A stretch of 53,064 nt of DNA. It comes from Oscillospiraceae bacterium. GTDB taxonomy: Bacteria > Bacillota > Clostridia > Oscillospirales > Oscillospiraceae. The stretch lies in NCBI GenBank assembly GCA_016282135.1, contig JAEEKA010000051.1:1-53064 (forward strand), read 5' to 3'. The notes beneath the pieces are model-generated. The model was not told the DNA's origin. It was given only the letters and a program-made list of their open reading frames with translations, and made no database searches. Below, piece after piece: positions 26,535-35,582 of this stretch (position 1 is its first letter; every line of letters begins with the position of its first letter). Position numbers and translations under genes: made by a program.

Positions 26535-27725
26535 ATGCAGCTGTTTGACGAGCTCCAGCCCTACTGGCCGGTCGTTGCCGCCTCGCTGCTGTTTTGCATA
26601 TTGGGCCTTCTGTGGCGGATTCTCGCCGCCCGGGCCATGGAGCGGAGCCCCAAGTCTATTGAGTGGGTCCGGCGCTACCGCACCGGCGGCTTCCCCTTCC
26701 GGCAGAAGCTGATGGGAACCCCCAAGCTGCGCCTCTGGGCCCTGCTGCTGCTTCTGCTGGCGTCCGGCGCCCTGGCCTTCGGACGGCTGGCCAACGTGGG
26801 CTTCATCCGCGCCGGCGGCTTCGGCAGCCTGGAGCTGGGAAAGGACTGGATCCTGACACTGAGTCTGAGCGCCCTGGGGGGCGCGGCGGTCTACTGCCTG
26901 CTCACCGTTCTGTTTGAAGGTCTTTGGGTCGCTCTGCCCGGCGCCCTGCTTTTTGCCGCCTCGGCAGCCAATTGCCATGGGGAAAACTCCCTGCTGGCCC
27001 TGAGCCTGCTGCTTTTGCTTCTCTACCTCCGGGCAGGCAAGCCCGGCTTCCCGGCCGAGTTGCTGTATCTGGGCTCGATTCTGGCGCTGGCGCCCGCCAT
27101 CGCCCTGCGGCCCGCCTTCCTTTGGCTGCTTCCCTGCTGGCCCCCGGTCCACTGGTACAAGCTGATTCACCAGCTCCGCAGCCGCCGTCTTCCCGGCATG
27201 AAGCTGCTGCTGGCTCTGGTTTTCGGTCTTTTGACGCTGGCCCTCTCCTATGGTCTGGCAGCCATTCTGCACCCCGTTCTGGCAAAGGGCGGCTATCTCT
27301 TCCCCTTTGACGCCTCCAAGGTCCTCCCCGCCCTGCGGGATTTGCTCCGGGAGGCGACCCTGAGCTTCTACTATCCCAGCATCGCCGCCGCGGCGGATCT
27401 GATGGTGGACGCCCCGCTGCTGGGCTTCGGAATCTGGGGCTGCTGCTCCGCCTGGATTTTGGCCAGAAAGCGTCGGGACGCCCGGGGCTACTTCGTTCTG
27501 GCGGTGCTGGCCGCCCAGCTTCTGCTCTGGTTCTCCACCTGGCACTGCGTTCCCACCCTGGGCCTGACCCTCAGCGCCGCCTGCATCCTGCGGGACGCAA
27601 ACCTGGGCAAGCAGCGGTTCTTCCCCCTGCTTATGACCCTGGCCGGAATCGCCTGGTATCTCTTTATTCACACTGCCGCCTGGGCGCTCCCCCTTTCCGG
27701 GCTGCTCCGGGAACGGCTGATTTAA
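26535..27725 (+). CDS. Polytopic membrane protein of unknown function
   Basis: 396 residues with about nine to ten hydrophobic segments spread along the protein (for example VVAASLLFCILGLLW, LRLWALLLLLLASGALAF, LLLALVFGLLTLALSYG). The layout, with loops such as FPFDASKVLPALRDLL after a helix, is loosely like GT39/EpsG-type membrane glycosyltransferases, but no catalytic motif was seen and the function is left open. The ATG at 26535 is chosen because GGAGGT lies seven bases upstream; an in-frame GTG at 26526 overlaps that ribosome site. rpiB follows 36 bases after the stop. Confidence 0.8.
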   Translation: MQLFDELQPYWPVVAASLLFCILGLLWRILAARAMERSPKSIEWVRRYRTGGFPFRQKLMGTPKLRLWALLLLLLASGALAFGRLANVGFIRAGGFGSLELGKDWILTLSLSALGGAAVYCLLTVLFEGLWVALPGALLFAASAANCHGENSLLALSLLLLLLYLRAGKPGFPAELLYLGSILALAPAIALRPAFLWLLPCWPPVHWYKLIHQLRSRRLPGMKLLLALVFGLLTLALSYGLAAILHPVLAKGGYLFPFDASKVLPALRDLLREATLSFYYPSIAAAADLMVDAPLLGFGIWGCCSAWILARKRRDARGYFVLAVLAAQLLLWFSTWHCVPTLGLTLSAACILRDANLGKQRFFPLLMTLAGIAWYLFIHTAAWALPLSGLLRERLI

Positions 27726-27761
27726 TCCACATTTCGCATTGCATCAAAGGAGGAACACACT

Positions 27762-28199
27762 ATGATCGCACTCGCCTGTGACCACGGCGCGCTGGCGCTG
27801 AAGGAGGCCATCAAAGCACATCTGGACAGCCGGGGTCTTGCCTACAAGGACTTCGGCACCAACAGCCCGGACAGCTGCGACTATCCGGACTTTGCCGGAC
27901 CTGCCGCCAAGGCAGTCGCTTCCGGAGAATGTGAAAAGGGCATCGTCTGCTGCACCACCGGCATCGGGGTTTCCATCGTGGCCAACAAGGTCCCCGGCAT
28001 CCGCTGCGCCCTGCTCCACGACCACATGAGCGCCCGCCTCACCCGGCAGCACAACGACGCCAACATGATGGCCCTGGGCGCCGCCGTCACACCCCCCATG
28101 ATGGCCATGGAGATCATCGATATTTTCCTGAACACCGAATTCCAGGGCGGCAGGCACCAGCGGCGGGTGGATAAGATCACGGCGCTCGAAAATAATTGA
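27762..28199 (+). CDS. rpiB: RpiB/LacAB-family sugar-phosphate isomerase
   Basis: 145 residues, normal for ribose-5-phosphate isomerase B. The family interconverts ribose-5-phosphate and ribulose-5-phosphate (or allose/galactose-6-phosphate) in the cytosol. Family features are the N-terminal IALACDHGALALKEAI (catalytic-site DH), YPDFAGPAAKAVASGE, the cysteine loop CTTGIGVSIVANK, and LHDHMSARLTRQHNDANMMALGA. The cysteine loop reads C64-T65-T66-G67 where the usual form is CGTG. The ATG at 27762 follows AAAGGAGG. The TGA stop is also the first unit of a downstream AATTGAG satellite. Confidence 0.92.
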   Translation: MIALACDHGALALKEAIKAHLDSRGLAYKDFGTNSPDSCDYPDFAGPAAKAVASGECEKGIVCCTTGIGVSIVANKVPGIRCALLHDHMSARLTRQHNDANMMALGAAVTPPMMAMEIIDIFLNTEFQGGRHQRRVDKITALENN

Positions 28200-28262
28200 G
28201 AATTGAGAAGTAAGAATTGAGAATTTTCGGTGTTTTCCAATTCTTTGAATTGGAAAACCATA
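28197..28262. repeat. AATTGAG satellite plus hairpin downstream of rpiB (inverted copy)
   Basis: Degenerate AATTGAGAATTGAGAAG array (28194-28225) then GGTGTTTTCCAAT/ATTGGAAAACC hairpin (28230-28260). Read on the minus strand it is hairpin, ACACC, satellite, the same order as the copies at 14656, 19176 and 25041. Confidence 0.7.
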
Positions 28263-28271
28263 AATGACATG

Positions 28272-28308
28272 AAACGGGCAGTCCGGCGCGTGGCCGGGCT
28301 GCCCGTTT
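28272..28308 (+). terminator. Strong hairpin between rpiB and ligA
   Basis: AAACGGGCAGTCCGGC (28272-28287) pairs with GCCGGGCTGCCCGTTT (28293-28308), one G-U pair. A/T flanks on both sides suit convergent transcription from rpiB and ligA. Confidence 0.7.
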
Positions 28309-28433
28309 GACAATTAATCATTTTCGCGGGGCATCGAGGGCGCCGCTTGTCACCTGTCACTTGTCGCGGCTTGCGGGGCGTCGAGGGCGCCGCCCCCTAC
28401 GCACTGTGAACTCTGATCCTTGATCCCTGATCC
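28309..28433. repeat. Palindromes and satellites adjoining the ligA stop
   Basis: GGGGCATCGAGGGCGCCGCTTG and GGGGCGTCGAGGGCGCCGCC are near-copies in tandem (about 28328 and 28375). A CTTGTCACCTGTCACTTGTC array and a CTGATCCTTGATCCCTGATC array follow. The last touches the ligA stop codon. Confidence 0.6.
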
Positions 28434-30630
<2,197 letters not shown>

Positions 30631-31293
30631 CTACGGGGCGGAGAGCAGCACGTTCGGCACGGCCCCCACGATGATGGTCTGGGCCACGGGGACGGTGGCG
30701 GAAACCTGGCGGGAAAAAATGCCCCCGGGGCTGAGCAGAAGCAGATCCACCTCCACCCGGAGGGACAGGGTATGCAGGGTCTGATTGACCCCCGCCTGGG
30801 AAAAGCCGCTCTCCAGGGCGGCATTGGTGGAGCGCAGAGAGATGACCCGGACCGGCAGGCTGCCCCCGTGGCCGGAAAACAGGACGGGCAGGATCACGTT
30901 CCCCAGGGGGACCCGGACGCTCTCCCGGATCCGGCCGGGAATACGCTGATCCAGCTCCCGCAGGATCACGGATTTCATCCGGTTCACGGCTGCCAGCTCG
31001 ATCCGGGCGGCGGCTACGTCTCCGTCGGCGGTCCGCTCCAGGGTCACCAGGTCCTCATAGCTGAGCCCGCCCCCTGCCAGGTAGGCGTCGATGGCCTCGT
31101 TGATCAGGTTGGAGGTCTCGTTGTCCACCTCCATCGTCACCAGAGCCCGCACCGTGGGCAGCCAGCCGAAGCGCAGGTACAGTACAAAAATCAGCAGCAG
31201 GGCCAACAGCAATACTTTGGTCCGGGGCCGCAGGGGGCGAAGCCGGGGCCGCCGCATTCGCCCCAGGGGAAATCTTCGGAAGAACCGCATCAT
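30631..31293 (-). CDS. yunB: Sporulation protein YunB
   Basis: 220 residues. YunB is a sporulation protein of Firmicutes, produced in the mother cell under sigma-E in Bacillus subtilis, with an undefined biochemical role. Family features are a basic N-terminus, one membrane helix (KVLLLALLLIFVLYLRFGWL, about 25-44) and a following ATxAIN-like segment (DNETSNLINEAIDAYL). Also present are the region VNRMKSVILRELDQRI, VRVPLGNVILPVLFSGHG, a LESGFSQAGVNQTLHTLSL block and the C-terminal VPVAQTIIVGAVPNVLL. GAGGTGG precedes two consecutive ATGs; either could be used. Its presence indicates an endospore-forming lineage. Confidence 0.88.
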   Translation of the reverse strand: MMRFFRRFPLGRMRRPRLRPLRPRTKVLLLALLLIFVLYLRFGWLPTVRALVTMEVDNETSNLINEAIDAYLAGGGLSYEDLVTLERTADGDVAAARIELAAVNRMKSVILRELDQRIPGRIRESVRVPLGNVILPVLFSGHGGSLPVRVISLRSTNAALESGFSQAGVNQTLHTLSLRVEVDLLLLSPGGIFSRQVSATVPVAQTIIVGAVPNVLLSAP

Positions 31294-31337
31294 ACCACCT
31301 CTGGGCAGTATATGTGCTCCGTCGGCCCACTATGCAG

Positions 31338-31405
31338 CGGAATTGAGAATGGAGAATTGAGAATTGAATATCCGGATCATGCTCCATTCTCAATCCTCAA
31401 TTTCT
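31338..31405. repeat. AATTGAG satellites around the 3' end of the DUF2974 gene
   Basis: AATTGAGAATGGAGAATTGAG array and an inverted CTCCATTCTCAATCCTCAAT array. The second overlaps the last codons of the gene ending at 31390. Confidence 0.6.
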
Positions 31406-32520
31406 TCCCCATCTTCCCGTTCCATCAGCATTTGCTTTGCTGTGGCTCCCGTGCTGGTGACGATCTTGCCGGTGGCGGCCAGCAGCTCCCGCTGCTTTTC
31501 CTTGGGCAAAGCCCGGAAGGCGGCCATCATCAGCTCGGCGGTACGTATCTTTTTGGCGGCCATGGAGTGGAAGGTCTCCTCCCCCGTGGCCTCGAAGACG
31601 GTAAACAGGGAATCCACCAGGGAGCGGAGGGTAGCGTCGTCCTGCCGGGCAACCCAGTGGTCCACAGCCTTCTCCAAATAAGCGCCCTTCCGGCTTTGCT
31701 CCGCCAGGAGGAAGTCCGTGGGGCCGCACTCCCAGGTAAAGCCGTCATGCTGGACCAGGCCGTCGGCGCTGCTCTTGACCACCTTGCACAGGCAGTCGCA
31801 GTCCAGCAGCAGTCCGATCACGGAGGTATCCGGCACGATGGAGACGCATTTGGGCTGAATCCGCTGATAGCCCTCCCGGCTCCGGACCTCCTCCCGGAAG
31901 CCGGGGCCGTCGTTGGTCCAGATCCGCTCGATCCGGTCCTGAACAGTCGGGGACGCCATGGCCGCGGCATAGACCGCGCAGTTGCCCCCCTTGGAGTGGC
32001 CTCCCACCCGCAGGGGAAGGTCCGTCAGCGTCGCCACCCGGGCCAGGTAGTCCGCCGCCCGGAGCTGACCTACGGTGCCGCTGTGGTAGGAGAGGATCAG
32101 GTCCTCCTTCCAGCCCACCACGGTGCCGTCGGTGCCCCGGAAGGCCAGGAAGGCGGTTCCGTCCGGCAGCAGGAAGGTCACGGCGGCAAACTGGACCGCA
32201 TCGTCCTTGTCCGTGAGGGTTTCATAGGCGCACAGCCGCAGCTCCCGGAACCGGGCTCCTTCCAGCATGGCGTCCATGAGAAAGGGCGCCCGGGCCGTGT
32301 AGGAATAGGCGGTGCGGGCCTCGATCTCCGCCCGCTCGTGCAGCGCGTAGAAGCGATCCCGGGCCTCCGCCAGGGAAACAGCGCTGCCATCGTCGGAGAC
32401 AATGCCGCCGAAGTCGGTGTAAACCAGCTCGGACAGAATCAAATTATCCACGTCGTTGAAGGGCGCCGCGGAAAACGGCACGTCAGCGCGCCAGTGGAGG
32501 TAGTCGAAAATATTGGGCAT
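31390..32520 (-). CDS. DUF2974 / Mbeg1-like alpha/beta-hydrolase-fold protein
   Basis: 376 residues. The nucleophile elbow GGHSKGGNCAVYAA, after a beta strand and the segment TAFLAFRGTDGTVVGWKEDL, marks a class-3-lipase-like hydrolase of the DUF2974 group. Family members are common in gut Firmicutes with untested substrates. No signal peptide is seen, so it is probably cytosolic. It lies downstream of the synthase and reductase genes on the same strand, which makes a lipid-related role plausible but unproven. The start at 32520 has AGAGGA upstream. The last residues EIED and the stop are encoded by a satellite array. Confidence 0.82.
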   Translation of the reverse strand: MPNIFDYLHWRADVPFSAAPFNDVDNLILSELVYTDFGGIVSDDGSAVSLAEARDRFYALHERAEIEARTAYSYTARAPFLMDAMLEGARFRELRLCAYETLTDKDDAVQFAAVTFLLPDGTAFLAFRGTDGTVVGWKEDLILSYHSGTVGQLRAADYLARVATLTDLPLRVGGHSKGGNCAVYAAAMASPTVQDRIERIWTNDGPGFREEVRSREGYQRIQPKCVSIVPDTSVIGLLLDCDCLCKVVKSSADGLVQHDGFTWECGPTDFLLAEQSRKGAYLEKAVDHWVARQDDATLRSLVDSLFTVFEATGEETFHSMAAKKIRTAELMMAAFRALPKEKQRELLAATGKIVTSTGATAKQMLMEREDGEEIED

Positions 32521-32529
32521 GATGATCCT

Positions 32530-32616
32530 CTCGAAATGCAAAATGCAAAATGCAGAATGCAGAATGCCATCAGAATACGACATTATATTGCACAATGCAT
32601 TTTGCACTTTGAATGG
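32530..32616. repeat. ATGCAAA/ATGCAGA satellite upstream of the DUF2974 gene
   Basis: AAATGCAAAATGCAAAATGC then AGAATGCAGAATGC (about 32535-32566), followed by an inverted arm TGCACAATGCATTTTGCACT (about 32589-32611) reaching the stop of the reductase gene. The two arms can pair. Confidence 0.7.
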
Positions 32617-33408
32617 TTACGCGTACAGCTTCCCGATGGCCCAGTTGGCAAAGCGGGAGGGCAGGAGCTTCAGCAGGACGCATATGGCCTTATAGCTGAA
32701 GCCGATGGTATAGACCGGCTTTGGTTTCTTTTTCAGGGCAATTTTGGCGATATAGGCCCCGGCCTTGGCGGGGTCCATGCCATTCTGCTCGTCGTGCTCC
32801 ATCTTGGCCACGGATTTGGAGATCCGGCCGCCGTAGGCCTCGTCGCCGGCCACGGACTTCTCCCGGGCGGCGGTGAAGCCGGTTTTGATGTCCCCGGGCT
32901 GAACGGCTGTCACCGTGACGCCGTAGGGCCGCACCTCGTTGGCCAGAGCCGCCGTCCAGGCGTTGATGGCCGCCTTGGTGGCGGAGTAGTAGGCCTGGAA
33001 GGGAATGGCGGCAGGCGCGGCCACGGAGCTGATATTGACAATATGGCCGTTGCCCCGCTGGCGCATGTAGCCCAGCACGGCCCGGGTCATATTCACCGTG
33101 CCGAAGAAGTTGATCTCCATCTGCTTTCTGGCCTCGGCCTGCTCCGTAAACTCCACGGCGCCGGAAATGCCGAAGCCCGCACAGTTCACCAGCAGATCCA
33201 GGTCCCCCTCCTTCCGGCGGACCGTCTCCACCGCCTCGGCGCACTGGCGCTCATCGGCCACGTCCACGCAGAGGTGATGGAGGCCCTTCTCGGTGAAGGG
33301 ATGACGGGAGAGGATATAGACGCTCAGGCCCTTGTCTCGCAGGGCCCGGGCGGCGGCCAGGCCGATGCCGGAGCTGCCGCCGGTGACAATGGCGACGGTA
33401 CTGCGCAT
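32617..33408 (-). CDS. Short-chain dehydrogenase/reductase (candidate 3-ketosphinganine-type reductase)
   Basis: 263 residues, classical SDR. Cofactor motif VTGGSSGIG (about 9-17), NCAG, catalytic YSATK (Y141, K145) and the serine in IVNISSVA are present. The C-terminus is unusually hydrophobic and basic (YKAICVLLKLLPSRFANWAIG), which may bind membrane. Its start lies one base after the stop of the alpha-oxoamine synthase gene (TAATATG), implying translational coupling. SDR plus oxoamine synthase is the arrangement expected for the first two steps of long-chain-base synthesis, so a 3-ketosphinganine reductase is a reasonable hypothesis. A generic fatty ketone or polyol reductase remains possible. 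Confidence 0.88.
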   Translation of the reverse strand: MRSTVAIVTGGSSGIGLAAARALRDKGLSVYILSRHPFTEKGLHHLCVDVADERQCAEAVETVRRKEGDLDLLVNCAGFGISGAVEFTEQAEARKQMEINFFGTVNMTRAVLGYMRQRGNGHIVNISSVAAPAAIPFQAYYSATKAAINAWTAALANEVRPYGVTVTAVQPGDIKTGFTAAREKSVAGDEAYGGRISKSVAKMEHDEQNGMDPAKAGAYIAKIALKKKPKPVYTIGFSYKAICVLLKLLPSRFANWAIGKLYA

Positions 33409-33409
33409 A

Positions 33410-34576
33410 TTACTTCAACACCTTTGCAAGAATGTCGGTGGCTTCGTCAATCAGGGCGTGGGTATGGGTGGCCATGTAGCTGGTGCGCAGCAGGCACTCG
33501 CCCTCGGCGCAGGCGGGGGGCAGAACGGGGTTTACATAAACTCCGGCATCGTAGGCCAGCCTGGCCTTCTCCAGGGTGTTCATGACCTCGTAGGTGTAGA
33601 TGGGGACGATGGGGGTCTCGGCCTCGATGATCCGGACGCCCTTCTTGTGGAAGCACTCCCGGGCGTAGGAGGAGTTGTCCTTCAGCCGATCCACGATCTC
33701 GGGATGGGCCTCCAGATGCCGCAGGGCCGCCAGAGCGGTGGCGCAGCTGGCAGGGGTCATGGAGGCGGAGAAGATGAAGGGCCGGGAGGCGTGCTTGATG
33801 TAGAAGCCGATCCGCTCCGAGGTGGCGCAGTAGCCGCCCAGAGAGGCCAGGGACTTGGAGAAGGTGCCCATGTAGATGTCCACCTGATCCTCCAGGCCGA
33901 AGTAGCTGGCGGTGCCCCGGCCGCCCTCGCCGATGACGCCCAGGCCATGGGCGTCGTCCACCATGACGCCGGCGCCGTACTGCTTGGCCAGCTTCACGAT
34001 CTCCGGGAGCTTGGCGATGTCGCCGCCCATGGAGAACACGCCGTCGGTGACGATGAGGCAGCCCCGGTTTTCGGGGACCTTCTGGAGCTGACGCTCCAGA
34101 TCCTCCATATCCGCGTGGCGGTAGCGGAGCATGGTGCCGTAGCTGAGCTTGCAGCCGTCATAGATGGAGGCGTGGTTCTCCCGGTCGCAGATCACGTAAT
34201 CGTGGGGCCCCACGATGGCGGAGATAATGCCCAGGTTGGACTGGAAGCCGGTGGAGAAGGTGATGACCATTTCCTTGCGGAGGAACCTGGCCAGCTCCGC
34301 CTCCAGCTCCAAGTGCATTTCCAGGGTGCCGTTCAGGAACCGGGAGCCGGAGCAGCCGGAGCCGAACTTCTCGAAGGCCTTGATGCCGGCCTCAATGATC
34401 TCGGGGTGGGTGGTGAGGCCCAGGTAGTTGTTGGAGCCCAGCATGATCCGGCGCTTGCCCTCCATGATGACCTCCACGTCCTGCCGGGATTCCAGAGCAT
34501 GGAAATAGGGATAGACGCCCTGGGCAATCAGCTCCCGGGCGGTTGAAGGCTTGTCACACTTCGCAAAAATATCCAT
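33410..34576 (-). CDS. Alpha-oxoamine synthase (serine palmitoyltransferase-like)
   Basis: 388 residues, PLP fold-type I. The family (SPT, KBL, BioF) condenses an amino acid with an acyl-CoA. PLP lysine K241 in GTFSKSLASLGG, the ring-stacking histidine in ENHASIYDG, and the VDDAHGLGVIG aspartate-histidine pair are present. The segments AQGVYPYF, GSGCSGSRFLNGTLEMH and NPVLPPACAEGECLLRTSYM recall bacterial serine palmitoyltransferases of Bacteroides more than KBL or BioF, as far as memory allows. No biotin or threonine-degradation genes are nearby; the partner gene is a reductase. A generic glycine C-acetyltransferase is the alternative. It has its own promoter at 34644-34672. Confidence 0.88.
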   Translation of the reverse strand: MDIFAKCDKPSTARELIAQGVYPYFHALESRQDVEVIMEGKRRIMLGSNNYLGLTTHPEIIEAGIKAFEKFGSGCSGSRFLNGTLEMHLELEAELARFLRKEMVITFSTGFQSNLGIISAIVGPHDYVICDRENHASIYDGCKLSYGTMLRYRHADMEDLERQLQKVPENRGCLIVTDGVFSMGGDIAKLPEIVKLAKQYGAGVMVDDAHGLGVIGEGGRGTASYFGLEDQVDIYMGTFSKSLASLGGYCATSERIGFYIKHASRPFIFSASMTPASCATALAALRHLEAHPEIVDRLKDNSSYARECFHKKGVRIIEAETPIVPIYTYEVMNTLEKARLAYDAGVYVNPVLPPACAEGECLLRTSYMATHTHALIDEATDILAKVLK

Positions 34577-34643
34577 TCGCGTTCATTCACTTTCCGATAG
34601 ATTCTTCTCTTCTACATAATGTGCAGAATTTTAAGTAGAATAT

Positions 34644-34672
34644 ATTATACATGCTATTGCCCTTGATTGCAA
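34644..34672 (-). promoter_or_regulatory. sigma-A promoter of the oxoamine synthase operon
   Basis: Minus strand TTGCAA (34672-34667), 17-bp spacer, TATAAT (34649-34644). Transcription would begin near 34637, giving a 60-base AT-rich leader. Confidence 0.85.
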
Positions 34673-34775
34673 GATTTTTTTCAGAGGGAAAGTCTTTTCC
34701 TGCCGATGAAGCGCAATGGCGCCATGGCCTGTGCAAAGCTTGTCCCCGCTGCGTTGCAACAGATTGATTATGGAC

Positions 34776-34923
34776 GTAGGGACAAGCAGTGCTTGTCCGG
34801 CATTCGGAACGAATGCAATTTGCCGCAGGCAAATCCGGCCCGGTATTGATAACGCACCTGGCTGGATCGCCCTGGGGGCGATTGTTTGCTTTGCAAACGC
34901 GGACAAGCACTGCTTGTCCCTAC
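34776..34923. mobile_element. MITE-like 148-bp element with perfect 23-bp terminal inverted repeats
   Basis: Left end 34776-34798 begins GTAGGGACAAGCAGTG; right end 34901-34923 is its exact reverse complement. Each 23-bp end contains its own palindrome GGACAAGCAxTGCTTGTCC. The interior holds further hairpins: GCATTCGGAACGAATGC, ATTTGCCGCAGGCAAAT, ATCGCCCTGGGGGCGAT and GTTTGCTTTGCAAAC. Interior hairpins match 24848-24929 and 15433-15453. No target-site duplication was evident and there is no coding capacity. Mobility is inferred from structure and dispersal. Confidence 0.75.
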
Positions 34924-35004
34924 GGTGTGGACCTTTACCCGTTGCGCTGTATTCCGTCCCCAACGCGGCGTTGCCGGAGCAGGCCGCCGCAGGAGTGGTC
35001 TATC

Positions 35005-35478
35005 CTACACAAATCCCTTTCGGGCCTTGGCCCGGTCGATTAAAGCGGCGGCCTCGTTCATGGCGGGCTCCAGATAGGCCTCTTCCCAGTCCCGGCCCTC
35101 CTTTTCCGCTGCCTTGACGGCGGCCCAGGCGGCGTTGCGCTCGGTGTCCGAGGCGTACTTTACCCCGGCAAAGACGTGGGGATGGCGGCGAACCATCTTG
35201 TCAGAGACGTATTGCACCACGTCCTCGAATGTAAACAAGCCCTCCTCCTCGGCGATGACCGCGTGGAACATCACCTGCAGCAGCAGGTCCCCCAGCTCCT
35301 CCTTCAGGTTGGTGGGGTCGCCGGTGGCGCTCAGAATGTTGATGCCGCAGATCACCTCGGCGGCCTCCTCGATACAGGGGGGCTTCAGGCTCTCATGGGT
35401 CTGTACCTTGTCCCAGTCGCAGCCCTGCTCGCTCCGCAGGGTCTGCACTACGCTTTTCAGTCGTTCGATCTCGGTCAT
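35005..35478 (-). CDS. mazG: MazG-family nucleotide pyrophosphohydrolase
   Basis: 157 residues, a single MazG domain (about 1-120) rather than the two-domain form. The family hydrolyses nucleoside triphosphates to monophosphates and diphosphate as house-cleaning. The metal-binding pattern EEAAEV...KEELGDLLLQVMFHA is intact, with the N-terminal LRSEQGCDWDKVQTHESL typical. The start at 35478 has GGAGG (35491-35487) eight bases upstream; the in-frame extension upstream is satellite DNA. Confidence 0.92.
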   Translation of the reverse strand: MTEIERLKSVVQTLRSEQGCDWDKVQTHESLKPPCIEEAAEVICGINILSATGDPTNLKEELGDLLLQVMFHAVIAEEEGLFTFEDVVQYVSDKMVRRHPHVFAGVKYASDTERNAAWAAVKAAEKEGRDWEEAYLEPAMNEAAALIDRAKARKGFV

Positions 35479-35501
35479 GGGGTATTCCTCCCGGTTTATT
35501 G

Positions 35502-35580
35502 TTGGCTTATGGCTCATGGCTCATAGCTTATGGCTCATGGAACGTAGGGACGGCACTTTGCCGTCCGCGTCCTCCGAACA
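35502..35580. repeat. TTATGGCTCA satellite and half-palindrome upstream of mazG
   Basis: TTGGCTTATGGCTCATGG followed by further CTCATAGCTTATGG units (35502-35540), then GTAGGGACGGCACTTTGCCG (35544-35563), an isolated end of the palindromic family. Confidence 0.65.
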
Positions 35581-35582
35581 TT

